Assembly (NCBI GenBank): GCA_001603805.1
Contig: LUZY01000003.1
Coordinates: forward strand, 186,001 to 250,000
Direction of reading: 5' to 3'
Origin: Deferribacterales bacterium Deferri_01
Lineage (GTDB): Bacteria; Chrysiogenota; Deferribacteres; Deferribacterales; Geovibrionaceae
DNA length: 64,000 bases
Below are positions 27,266 through 35,350 of the stretch, in pieces (positions within the stretch are counted from its first letter, which is position 1; each line of letters opens with the position of its first letter). A program made the position numbers and the translations under genes. A model generated the notes under the pieces. It did not search any database and was not told the origin of the DNA. It saw only the letters and a program-made list of their open reading frames with translations.

Positions 27266-28477
27266 ATGGCAGCACATACGGAAAACCACGGAAAATCTTT
27301 TTTGAAGTCCCTTATCGTTAATAATAAGGACATTCCCGCAATGCCTTTTATCATCCTCGGCCTTATTTTATGTGCCGTGGGCGGCTTTGCGGTTATCAGC
27401 GTGTTCGTGAAAGGGCACCATGAAGCATATGGCGTTACAAGACAGGTTCCTTGGGGGCTTCTGATCTCCTCATACGCATATTTCGTGATTATATCCACGG
27501 GTATAGCGTTCATAGGCGGTCTGGGACATGCCTTCGGCTATGAGAAATATGCAAAAATCAGCAAGAGGATTGTGGTTCTCGCTACAATAGTTCTCCTTGC
27601 CGGCTTCACGCAGATCCTTATGGAGATAGGCAACCCTCTCAGAATGGTTTACATGATGATAAGCCCCAATTTTAAGGCGCCTATTTTCTGGATGGGTATG
27701 TTCTACGGCATAGAGCTTGTTATACTTGCCTTTGAACTCTACCTGATATTCAAACCCAATCAGACAGAGGCAGACCATAAACTTGCCGCTGTTGCCGGTT
27801 TCCTTGCTCTGCTTGTAGGTGTTCTTGCCACAAGCAACCTCGGTTATGTTTTTGGTTCGCTGAATGCAAGAGAATGGTATCACGGAATATACTTCTCCAC
27901 ATTCCTTGTTGTTTCAGGCGTAACAGCCGGAGCGGCACTGCTTATACTGGTTCATACAATAGTTTATAAAGGCTCGCTTCCTGCAGAGCTGAAACCTTCA
28001 ATGGTCTCCCTCGGCAAGCTTATGGGCGGCGGTATAGGCGTTATGATGTTCCTTTATCTCTGGAAAATGCTTTCATCAATTTTTACAGAGCCGGGCGATG
28101 CTTATATGTCTGTTATGTCACTGATAAACGGACCTTTAAGCTTTAACTTCTGGATAGGTGAAATGCTTCTGGCGGTTATTCTGCCCCTTGCGCTCATAGT
28201 GACTGCTAAGGGAAGCATAAAAAAACTCAGTATGGCAGGGTTCATTTTCCTCATAGGTCTGTTTTTCACAAGGTTTGACTTTGTGGTCGCAGGTCAGCTT
28301 CCTCCTATGAGAAAAGGGCTCGCCGGATCCGGTGTTATTACAGATGTAGCAGGATTTGCATTTTACAGTCCTTCTATGCTTGAGTGGCTTGTTTATATGT
28401 TTGGTTTCGGAGTTTTCTTCCTGCTGTATTTTTCAGCAGAAAAGTTTCTGAACCTTGAAACAGAGAGCCACCATTAA
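27266..28477 (+). CDS. psrC: NrfD/PsrC-type membrane quinol oxidase subunit
   Basis: 403 residues with nine to ten hydrophobic segments spread along the chain. The opening region (PAMPFIILGLILCAVGG, then TRQVPWGLLISSYAYFV) is typical of NrfD-family proteins, which oxidise menaquinol and anchor the PsrB subunit. At about 400 residues it is longer than the 8-helix PsrC proteins and nearer the larger NrfD members. GGGGGA precedes the ATG; 13 bases separate it from psrB. Menaquinone made by the futalosine route (mqnB in this window) would be its donor (inference). Confidence 0.88.
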   Translation: MAAHTENHGKSFLKSLIVNNKDIPAMPFIILGLILCAVGGFAVISVFVKGHHEAYGVTRQVPWGLLISSYAYFVIISTGIAFIGGLGHAFGYEKYAKISKRIVVLATIVLLAGFTQILMEIGNPLRMVYMMISPNFKAPIFWMGMFYGIELVILAFELYLIFKPNQTEADHKLAAVAGFLALLVGVLATSNLGYVFGSLNAREWYHGIYFSTFLVVSGVTAGAALLILVHTIVYKGSLPAELKPSMVSLGKLMGGGIGVMMFLYLWKMLSSIFTEPGDAYMSVMSLINGPLSFNFWIGEMLLAVILPLALIVTAKGSIKKLSMAGFIFLIGLFFTRFDFVVAGQLPPMRKGLAGSGVITDVAGFAFYSPSMLEWLVYMFGFGVFFLLYFSAEKFLNLETESHH

Positions 28478-28904
28478 TGAAACTTTCTTCCTGACATAAA
28501 TATCTTTTCGGCAGTCTTTTTATAGAGGCTGCCGGAGGGTATTTTTACAGTGAAGACGCGATATTGTTTTATTTATATATACTGGCTTAACGATAAGTAC
28601 CTGTTAGTATTATAGAAAATAGTAATACATAAAATCATAGTTAATTGCTTGGTAATTTGCTTTTTTAATATTTAATAATTAGGAAGATAATAAGTATTTT
28701 ATATTTATTATTGAATTTTAAAATTGTAAATTTCGTAAAAAAATGTATAATAGAATAGTTGTTTGTTGATAATTTATTAAGTTAATTTTTGCGAAAATAC
28801 ATAGCAAAGACGAGGATAACGAATGCATCTTTCCCTCTGGAGAGTCCATAGCGGAAAGACAGCAGAGTTATAAATTTTAATTAACCCCGATGGAGGTATA
28901 TTTA
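28478..28904 (+). promoter_or_regulatory. Long AT-rich leader region before the rhodanese gene
   Basis: 427 bases without a gene. A 9-bp hairpin (28509-28517 with 28526-28534) follows psrC, with T residues 6 bases beyond the stem; it is a weak terminator. The middle is extremely AT-rich. A nested fold lies at 28828-28859: TCTTTCC pairs with GGAAAGA around CTCTGGAGAG. It ends about 45 bases before the start codon and could act in the mRNA leader. It does not match a riboswitch class I know. Confidence 0.5.
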
Positions 28905-30098
28905 ATGCGTATGGTAAGCAGAATTCTTATGGCTGCCGTGTTCAGCATGGCTCTTTTTGTTGCAGGCTGCGGAACGGCGAAGAAGGAGGTTGCCGCCCCC
29001 GCCGAGGCTGCGAAGGCTAAATCTGTTGCAGAGCAGATAGTCGAATCCGGTTTTGAAATGGTAAAAATTGACGAAGTTAAAAAGGTTGTCGGTAACGGCA
29101 TGTTTAATGCGTCAAATGGCGTGATGGTCGACGCCAGACCCGAACGTGTTTTCGATCAGGGTCATATACCCGGTTCTGTAAACATCCCCGACAACAAATT
29201 CGAGGAGTTTTATCCTGTTCTTACTGAAAAGAAAGTAACAAAAGACACTTATATAATCACTTACTGCGGCGGCGTTGACTGCATTAAGAGTCTTCATAAC
29301 GCAAAGTTCCTCAAAGATAAAGGCTACACTAATGTAAAAATCTACCTTGACGGTATGCCCGACTGGACAAAACAGGGAAATGCTGTTGAGATAGGTTTCA
29401 GCACTGCTCAGAAGCTTCATGCCGAAGGCAAAACCCTTTTTGTTGACGCACGTCCCGAAAGAGTATTTGCAAAAAGCACAATCCCCGGTTCTGTAAACGT
29501 TCCCGACAATAAGTTTGAGCAGTTCAAACAGTTTCTTCCTGCTGATAAAAGCGAAACTTTCGTTGTTTACTGCGGCGGCTATGAGTGCGTGAAATCTCAT
29601 GTTGTTGCTGAACTTGCAATGAAACTCGGCTATAAAAAGCCCCTTATATATGCAGGCGGACTTCCCGAATGGCAGAAAATGGGCGGAACAATGGAAGCTG
29701 CTGCACCTAAGGCTGCTGCTGCCTCCGCTGCACCCGCAAGCGGAATCAAACAGGGCGGAGAACCCGGTTCTGTTGATAAGGACTACTTCAAAACGCTTAT
29801 AGCCTCAAGACCTGCAAATATTGTTATCGTCGATGTCAGAACTCCCGCTGAGTTCCAGAACGGTCATATTGAAGGCGCTATAAACATAGACGTTGATAAA
29901 ATCTACAAAGAAGGATGCGAGGCTGTTACTGCTCTTCTTCCTAAAGAAGGGGATATTATATTCCATTGTGCTTCCGGCGGCAGAGCAGGAGAAATGTATT
30001 TCGGACTCGTTGAAGACTGCAACTTTCAGCCGAAAGAAAGACTTCACTTCCTTGATGCACATGTGAAATTCAGCGATGCTCAGTGCATAGTTGAATAA
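28905..30098 (+). CDS. Triple-rhodanese periplasmic lipoprotein
   Basis: 397 residues. A signal peptide ends in the lipobox VAGC (Cys22). Three rhodanese domains follow: about 45-160 with Cys121 in YCGGVDC, 165-262 with Cys223 in YCGGYEC, and, after an Ala/Pro linker, 285-395 with Cys355 in HCASGGR. Each holds a candidate persulfide-forming Cys; the first two have an unusual second Cys in the active loop. It could carry sulfane sulfur to the neighbouring polysulfide-type reductase, much as the unrelated-in-layout Sud protein does in Wolinella (inference). GGAGG lies 8 bases upstream of the chosen ATG. It is followed by a bidirectional terminator. Confidence 0.88.
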   Translation: MRMVSRILMAAVFSMALFVAGCGTAKKEVAAPAEAAKAKSVAEQIVESGFEMVKIDEVKKVVGNGMFNASNGVMVDARPERVFDQGHIPGSVNIPDNKFEEFYPVLTEKKVTKDTYIITYCGGVDCIKSLHNAKFLKDKGYTNVKIYLDGMPDWTKQGNAVEIGFSTAQKLHAEGKTLFVDARPERVFAKSTIPGSVNVPDNKFEQFKQFLPADKSETFVVYCGGYECVKSHVVAELAMKLGYKKPLIYAGGLPEWQKMGGTMEAAAPKAAAASAAPASGIKQGGEPGSVDKDYFKTLIASRPANIVIVDVRTPAEFQNGHIEGAINIDVDKIYKEGCEAVTALLPKEGDIIFHCASGGRAGEMYFGLVEDCNFQPKERLHFLDAHVKFSDAQCIVE

Positions 30099-30142
30099 CA
30101 GAAGCAATTACACTTTTTCATAATCTTCTTTAATCAAAAAGG

Positions 30143-30176
30143 CAGTCCGGGGTCTTGCTCCGGACTGTTTTTTTTA
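30143..30176. terminator. Bidirectional terminator, rhodanese and mocR genes
   Basis: CAGTCCGG (30143-30150) pairs with CCGGACTG (30160-30167), with T8 on the plus side and an A-run at 30136-30140 giving T on the minus side. The plus T-run overlaps the mocR stop codon. Confidence 0.85.
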
Positions 30177-31604
30177 TTCCTTAAGCGCCTTGTGGCAAAG
30201 TTCGCCCAGCCTTTTTAAATACATTTCCGTCTCATCATTCCAAACCACGGCGCAGTTTATTCGCATGCAGTTATTGTATTTATCCTGCGATGAAAATACT
30301 GTGCCGGGTGCAAATCCTATTCCCTCGTGTGATGCACGCTGATAGATCGCCAGTGTGTCCGCTGTTTCGGGGAGTTCCAGCCAGAGGATGAAGCCGCCTT
30401 TAGGGCGGGTGATCCTTGTGCCTTCTGGGAAATATTTTGATATTGCGTTAGTAAAAGACGCAACCAGAGAGGCGCATGTGCCTCTGAATTTTTTCAGGTG
30501 ACGTGTGTATTTACCTGAAGCGAGAAACTCCGCCAGAGCAAGCTGTGTGGGGCGCACGGTGTCTACTGTTGTTGATGTCTTGTATTTAAAAATAGGAGTC
30601 AGGTACTTTTCAGAACACATCCATGCAACTCTGTATCCGGGAGCAATAGTTTTGGAAAACGAGGACACGTATATAACAGTTTCTCTGTCATACTGATACA
30701 GTGTGGAGGGGCGTTCCCCTTCGTGAGGCAGGTCGCCGTAGATGTCATCTTCTATAATGACAGCCCCGCTCTTGCGGAACATTTCTGTTATCTCTTTTCT
30801 GTCTTCATCAGGTATTACACACCCCAGAGGGTTATTAAAGTTGGGCTGAATGATTGCAGCTTTCACATCATCACGCATAAGCGCACGACGCAGAGCCTCC
30901 TTATCTATCCCTGTTACAGGGTGTGTGGGGAGTTCAAGGGCGTATATGCCAAGAGCATGGAGTATATTCGTATAGCCGAAATAGCATGGTGATTCCACAA
31001 TCACACTGTCTCCCGGTTTTGTAAGAATTTTCAGGGACAGATAAATTGCCTCTGAACCGCCGGAAGTTATTATCATTTTATCAGTGGGCATAGTGATACC
31101 GCTTGAAAGCATATGGTAGGCGATCTGGTTTTTCAGCTCCGGCAGTCCGCCTATTGTTTCATAGGATGAATGGTTAGGAGTCTGCGCCATTGCTTTCTTC
31201 ATCATCTTCGCAAGTTCATCAGTAGGTAGAAGTTTTGAGGACGGTTCAGCAACTGCGAATGATATTTTACTGGTTTTGCCCATTGTATAATAAAGCTGCA
31301 TAACAAGATCGAACTTGCTGACAGGGTTAGGGATAGGGGAGGGGGTTGTTGCTTCAGGCTGCGGGAGTCTCCTCATCTGTGTGTTTACAAGAAAATAACC
31401 GGATTTAGGGCGTGATTCAATGAAGCCTTTGCGTTCAAGCTCCATATAAGCCTTCATAACTGTGGTTACGCTGGTTTTCAGCTTTTGGGATGTCTCGCGG
31501 AGAGATGGTATCTTTCCTCCGGGTTGGAGCTTCCCTGTTTTAACCATTTCAAGGATCAGCTCCTGTATCTCTTCATAAAGGAATTTTCCGCTTTCCGCTG
31601 TCAT
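30174..31604 (-). CDS. MocR-family (GntR/aminotransferase) transcription regulator
   Basis: 476 residues. Residues 1-75 form a GntR winged helix (SLRETSQKLKTSVTTVMKAYMELERKGF). The rest is a fold-type I aminotransferase domain with the PLP-lysine region SSFSKTIAPGYRVAW. These regulators sense pyridoxal phosphate or amine ligands and often control the gene transcribed divergently from them. Here that is the 36-codon membrane gene at 31714, with three CTGTTAT repeats between. Members regulate PLP synthesis, taurine or GABA use; which applies is not readable. The ATG at 31604 gives the full HTH. Confidence 0.9.
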   Translation of the reverse strand: MTAESGKFLYEEIQELILEMVKTGKLQPGGKIPSLRETSQKLKTSVTTVMKAYMELERKGFIESRPKSGYFLVNTQMRRLPQPEATTPSPIPNPVSKFDLVMQLYYTMGKTSKISFAVAEPSSKLLPTDELAKMMKKAMAQTPNHSSYETIGGLPELKNQIAYHMLSSGITMPTDKMIITSGGSEAIYLSLKILTKPGDSVIVESPCYFGYTNILHALGIYALELPTHPVTGIDKEALRRALMRDDVKAAIIQPNFNNPLGCVIPDEDRKEITEMFRKSGAVIIEDDIYGDLPHEGERPSTLYQYDRETVIYVSSFSKTIAPGYRVAWMCSEKYLTPIFKYKTSTTVDTVRPTQLALAEFLASGKYTRHLKKFRGTCASLVASFTNAISKYFPEGTRITRPKGGFILWLELPETADTLAIYQRASHEGIGFAPGTVFSSQDKYNNCMRINCAVVWNDETEMYLKRLGELCHKALKE

Positions 31605-31615
31605 TTATCACCTAT

Positions 31616-31678
31616 CTGTTATACCTGATATTTCTGTTATCTGCATCTGTTATTGTTTATGGAAATTAGTATTATAAT
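31616..31678 (+). promoter_or_regulatory. Three CTGTTAT repeats and a TATAAT box in the divergent gap
   Basis: CTGTTAT occurs at 31616-31622, 31634-31640 and 31647-31653, all in the same direction. A perfect TATAAT (31673-31678) follows on the plus strand, and its weak -35 position overlaps the third repeat. That geometry suits an activator binding direct repeats, as MocR proteins do. Confidence 0.6.
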
Positions 31679-31713
31679 AAGCATAAAGAGTCAATGATTT
31701 TCGGAGGACTGAC

Positions 31714-31824
31714 ATGACAGGTAATTACAAAGTACGCAACGAACATAATGAAGTAAGGCTCGGTATATTCGCTTTCAGCCTCACAGTGCTTGGAATACTC
31801 TGCCTTATGAGTCTTTTCCAGTAG
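31714..31824 (+). CDS. 36-residue predicted membrane micropeptide
   Basis: An ATG at 31714 has GGAGG at 31703-31707, ideal spacing, and a TATAAT box upstream. The product has a polar N-terminal half (MTGNYKVRNEHNEVRL) and one hydrophobic helix (GIFAFSLTVLGILCLMSLF), ending with Gln. A perfect hairpin follows 16 bases after the stop. Together these are strong signs of a real gene. I do not recognise the family. It sits divergent to the MocR gene and convergent with the two-component operon. Candidate roles, such as partner of a membrane enzyme or sensor, are speculation. Confidence 0.65.
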   Translation: MTGNYKVRNEHNEVRLGIFAFSLTVLGILCLMSLFQ

Positions 31825-31840
31825 AAATAAACTGATGAAG

Positions 31841-31867
31841 CTGTTACACCCAAAACGGGTGTAACAG
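31841..31867. terminator. Perfect 11-bp hairpin between convergent genes
   Basis: CTGTTACACCC (31841-31851) pairs with GGGTGTAACAG (31857-31867) around AAAAC. There is no immediate T-run on either strand, so termination is probable but not classical. Confidence 0.6.
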
Positions 31868-31874
31868 ATACGGG

Positions 31875-33182
31875 CTATTTTATGCCAAATTCATTTATTT
31901 TGCTGTGAAGAGTTCTGCGGGATATTCCCAATACTTCTGCGGCTTTTGTCTTGTTGCCGCCTGTTTTTTCTAGTGCCTTTATTATCAGGTCTTTTTCGTT
32001 ATCTTTCATATCCAGTGAACCGCAGCCGTTTTTGATATCCAAAGGTGGAAGTGTATCGGGCATAAGCCTATCTGTTTTTGCGAGAATTACGCTCCTCTCA
32101 ACAATATTTTCAAGCTCTCTTATATTACCCGGAAACGGGTATTTCTTTAGTTTGTCAATGTAGTTTTTCTCGGCTCCTTTAATCAACTTTCCAAACCTTT
32201 CGGCATATTTTGATATAAAATAATTAACAAGAGGCTCAATCTCCTGCGTTCTTTCACGCAAGGGTGGCAGGCTTACGGGGAAAACAGAAAGTCTGAAATA
32301 CAGATCTTCTCTGAATTCTCCTTTTTCCGAAAGTGTTTTCAGGTCTTTATTGGTGGCAGTAACAATTCGGGCGTCTGTTGTCAGGGTTCTCACGCCTCCG
32401 ACACGCTCATAAGTTCTGTCCTGAAGCACCCGCAGCAGCTTTGCCTGAACCTGATGAGGGAGTTCGCCTATTTCGTCCAGAAAAATAGTTCCGCCTTCCG
32501 CAAGTTCAAAACGCCCCTCTTTATTGGCTGAAGCTCCTGTGAAAGATCCCTTCATATGACCGAAAAGCTCGCTTTCTATCAGGTTTTCATTCAGTGCGGC
32601 GCAGTTCACAGCTATAAACGGCTTGTTCTTACGAGGAGAATTTGCATGTATGGATCTTGCGATAAGCTCCTTCCCTGTTCCTGATTCCCCAAGGATAAGA
32701 ACAGTTGCGTTGAGCGGAGCAACCATCTTAAGCTGTTCTATAATTTTCCCCAGTCCGTCAGCGGAATAAACTCCTTCAAAGCTGTATTCCTCAGCATATT
32801 CGAGAGGAGGTATAACAGTTTTTTCAACAAGTGTCTTTGCCACAGTTTCAAGCATGTGTTCTATGTCAACCGGCTTGGTGAGATAGTCTGCCGCTCCGAG
32901 CTTCATCGCCTCAACTGCTGTCTTAACGCTTGAAAAAGCTGTTATAACTATAACAGGTACACTTACTCCTCTTCTGCTGAGATGACCAAGAAAGGTGAGT
33001 CCGTCCATTATATCCATCTTCATATCAAGAAGAATTACATCCGGTTCAAAATCATCAAGTTTTATAAGAGCTTCTGCTCCATTAGACGCTTCCTCCGTCT
33101 TGTATCCGTTATCTTCAAGATGAAGCTTCATCATGAGTCTGTGGTTAGATTCATCATCAACAATAAGTATTCTGCCTGCCAT
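31875..33182 (-). CDS. Sigma-54-dependent response regulator, NtrC family
   Basis: 435 residues in three domains. The receiver (1-120) has phospho-acceptor Asp53 in ILLDMKMD and Lys103. The AAA+ ATPase has Walker A GESGTGKE (165-172); its sigma-54 contact loop reads GSFTGA (212-217) instead of the common GAFTGA. A Fis-type helix-turn-helix ends the protein (GNKTKAAEVLGISRRTLHSKI). It activates RNA polymerase-sigma-54 after phosphorylation by the histidine kinase encoded 6 bases upstream in the same operon. Target genes are unknown; no clear -24/-12 promoter was recognised nearby. Confidence 0.93.
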   Translation of the reverse strand: MAGRILIVDDESNHRLMMKLHLEDNGYKTEEASNGAEALIKLDDFEPDVILLDMKMDIMDGLTFLGHLSRRGVSVPVIVITAFSSVKTAVEAMKLGAADYLTKPVDIEHMLETVAKTLVEKTVIPPLEYAEEYSFEGVYSADGLGKIIEQLKMVAPLNATVLILGESGTGKELIARSIHANSPRKNKPFIAVNCAALNENLIESELFGHMKGSFTGASANKEGRFELAEGGTIFLDEIGELPHQVQAKLLRVLQDRTYERVGGVRTLTTDARIVTATNKDLKTLSEKGEFREDLYFRLSVFPVSLPPLRERTQEIEPLVNYFISKYAERFGKLIKGAEKNYIDKLKKYPFPGNIRELENIVERSVILAKTDRLMPDTLPPLDIKNGCGSLDMKDNEKDLIIKALEKTGGNKTKAAEVLGISRRTLHSKINEFGIK

Positions 33183-33188
33183 TTTCTG

Positions 33189-34472
33189 CTACCTGCCGAA
33201 TTTTATTTCTATAATAAATGGATTAATATTTTTTATTTCCGCCTGAAAGCCGTGCAGTGCACATATCCTTTTCACTACTGCCAGTCCGAGTCCGGAACCC
33301 TTTGATTTTGTGGTATAGAAGGGTTTAAAAAGTTTATTTTTTTCAGGTACTTCTCCGGCAACATCGTTTTTGACTGTTATCCCCTTTTCACTGTAGCTTA
33401 TTTCGACCCTGCCGTGTTCCGGTGATGCCTGCAAAGCATTTAGCAGAAGGTTAAAAAGCACCTGAAGCATTTTATCCGCATCTGCGTTTATAAGCACATC
33501 ATCACCAGTTATTACAGGTGTGATTGATTTGCTTTTGAAATCTGCTGATAGGAGGTTAACAGTTTTGTCCACCAAAGCGCCTATGGAGATTCTTCGCAGA
33601 TCTGCTTTCAGCTCCTTTCCAAAGGTGAGAAAGTCGTTAACTATAGTGTTCAGCCTGCTTATTTCATCTGTAGTGTGAGATAGAATATCTTTTATATCAG
33701 GACTCTGTTCTTTTTTTGCGGCGAAGCTTATAAGTCCCGAAATTGAACTTAACGGGTTTCGTATCTCGTGGGCGAGGATATGGGACATTTTGCCCATTTC
33801 AGCTTCCTGCTCTGCTTTTTTAAGTTTTTCTATCTGAAGAAGATGCAGTCTTATAAATCTGATTACCAGAATATAAGCAACGATCAGAAATATCAGTATA
33901 ACCCCTATTTGTATAAGTCCTGTGTACATCTGTCTTTTTGCAAGTGCAACAGCAGAGGAGTCCATGACAAGTGCAACAGTTATATCCTGAAGGTTTTCTG
34001 GCGGTATCATTTCATTGAATTGTCTCTGCCCGGACTGACGCCCCATCATGTGATTGTGATTTTTGAATGTTTTGAGTGATGTGTATATTGTGATTGTTTC
34101 TTTTCCCTCAACAGTGGAATACCCGCTCACTTCCCCCATGTAGGCCGGAGTGTGTTCAGGGGATGGGTTGACGAGGATTTTACCGTTCTCATCAAAAACA
34201 ACCATATTAAGAACGGAATTCTGGGTGCTGAGTTCCTCCACAAATCTTTTCAGTCTGTCGGAACCTGCAAATCTGTTGACCATAAAAGCCCGCCGTCCCC
34301 CCTCAAGTGATTTCAGCGAGTTCATCCCCATGTCTACAATATGATGTCTGTATATTTCAATGTTGCGTGTATATGATTTAATGTGGATTACCGCATGGAT
34401 GAGATTCAGAAGAATCACAGCAATAAGTACAAGTTTAAGCTTTTCGGCGAATCCGTTTTTATTTTGTCCCAT
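33189..34472 (-). CDS. Membrane sensor histidine kinase
   Basis: 427 residues. Two transmembrane helices (about 12-32 and 184-206) bracket a periplasmic sensor of roughly 150 residues. That sensor contains a His/Met cluster (KNHNHMMGRQ, residues 138-146). The kinase core has His235 in LAHEIRNPLSS, the N-box NLLLNALQASP and the G-box KGSGLGLAVVKR. No HAMP domain is obvious. It should phosphorylate the sigma-54 regulator encoded directly downstream. The His/Met cluster hints at a metal or redox ligand, but the signal is unknown. The divergent mobA start lies 72 bases away. Confidence 0.92.
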   Translation of the reverse strand: MGQNKNGFAEKLKLVLIAVILLNLIHAVIHIKSYTRNIEIYRHHIVDMGMNSLKSLEGGRRAFMVNRFAGSDRLKRFVEELSTQNSVLNMVVFDENGKILVNPSPEHTPAYMGEVSGYSTVEGKETITIYTSLKTFKNHNHMMGRQSGQRQFNEMIPPENLQDITVALVMDSSAVALAKRQMYTGLIQIGVILIFLIVAYILVIRFIRLHLLQIEKLKKAEQEAEMGKMSHILAHEIRNPLSSISGLISFAAKKEQSPDIKDILSHTTDEISRLNTIVNDFLTFGKELKADLRRISIGALVDKTVNLLSADFKSKSITPVITGDDVLINADADKMLQVLFNLLLNALQASPEHGRVEISYSEKGITVKNDVAGEVPEKNKLFKPFYTTKSKGSGLGLAVVKRICALHGFQAEIKNINPFIIEIKFGR

Positions 34473-34544
34473 TTACCACCATTAATGTTAAATAATGTTA
34501 ATATATCAGTTGCCTTGTTTAAAGAGAAGTGGTATCTCTTTTCG

Positions 34545-35138
34545 ATGCTTTTGAATGTAGCTCTTCTTGCGGGAGGGCAGAGCAGAAGGTTCGGTTCCGA
34601 CAAGGCTCTGGCTAATTTCCGCGGAAAACCTCTTATTGAGTATATCTCTGAAAAGTTTATCCGTGAAGGGTTCAATGTTTCTGTCATATCAAAGGATGTG
34701 ACAAAATATCTTAACGTTCTCAGCGGCTCAGTGGAACATGTTGAAGATATTTTTGAGCAGCAGTGTCCTCTTGCGGGCATAATAACCGCACTCCGCCATT
34801 TCCGTTCTCCTGTTTTTGTTATTTCAACAGATGCGCCTGCTGTTCCTTCTGAGGCAGTAAAAGCTGTGCTGAATGCATTGGATGGCTATGATGCTGCCGT
34901 TCCTGATGCTGATGGAAAAATCCATCCCCTTATTGCTGCTTATGCACCAAGCTGTCTGGATATTTTCATGAAGCAGTTTGAATCAGGCAACTTCCGTCTG
35001 AGAGACGCTCTGGCGTCACTCAACACCATCTATCTGGACGACTCATTTTTTTCTTCATTAGGTTTTGACTCTTCAATATTTTCCAATATTAACCGCCGTG
35101 AGGACATGGAGCTGTTCAGGAAAAACATTTCTCTTTAA
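34545..35138 (+). CDS. mobA: Molybdenum cofactor guanylyltransferase
   Basis: 197 residues with the MobA opening LLNVALLAGGQSRRFGSDKA (GTP-binding loop), followed by GKPLIEYI and VISTDAPAVPSE with its metal-binding Asp. MobA adds GMP to molybdopterin to make the MGD forms used by DMSO-reductase-family enzymes such as the PsrA-type protein in this window. ATG 34545 puts the glycine-rich loop at the N-terminus as in the family; longer in-frame starts run back through the divergent kinase gene. The ribosome binding site is weak (AAGAGAAG). Confidence 0.9.
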   Translation: MLLNVALLAGGQSRRFGSDKALANFRGKPLIEYISEKFIREGFNVSVISKDVTKYLNVLSGSVEHVEDIFEQQCPLAGIITALRHFRSPVFVISTDAPAVPSEAVKAVLNALDGYDAAVPDADGKIHPLIAAYAPSCLDIFMKQFESGNFRLRDALASLNTIYLDDSFFSSLGFDSSIFSNINRREDMELFRKNISL

Positions 35139-35206
35139 AGTTTTCATTTTTTTGAATTTTTACCTTGCAAAACATGTAAAAATTTATTAAATATATCTTC
35201 CTTGCT

Positions 35207-35280
35207 GCGCCCGTAGCTCAATTGGATAGAGTGGCAGACTACGAATCTGTAGGTTAGGGGTTCGACTCCCTTCGGGCGCA
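35207..35280 (+). tRNA. tRNA-Arg (anticodon ACG)
   Basis: 74 bases forming a full cloverleaf. The acceptor stem is GCGCCCG (35207-35213) with CGGGCGC (35273-35279) and discriminator A. The D-arm GCTC..GAGT is present, the anticodon loop reads CTACGAA, and the T-arm contains GGTTCGACTC. ACG is the usual Arg wobble anticodon, edited to ICG by TadA. No encoded CCA. Confidence 0.95.
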
Positions 35281-35282
35281 TT

Positions 35283-35315
35283 AAAAAAAGGCTTCCCTTA
35301 CGGAAGCCTTTTTTT
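35283..35315 (+). terminator. Terminator after tRNA-Arg
   Basis: A7GGCTTCC (35283-35296) pairs with GGAAGCCT7 (35302-35315). It is symmetric and could also serve the minus-strand EAL/HDOD gene. Confidence 0.9.
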
Positions 35316-35350
35316 GTTATATACATGCGGACTGCTTATTAATTTCGGGT

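Noticed and set aside
25947-27513. Long open frames on the minus strand under psrA and psrB
   Set aside because: They mirror conserved coding sequence, have no family features and no ribosome binding sites.
34383-34544. Longer N-terminus for MobA
   Set aside because: The extension runs antisense to the histidine kinase start and displaces the GTP-binding loop from the N-terminus.
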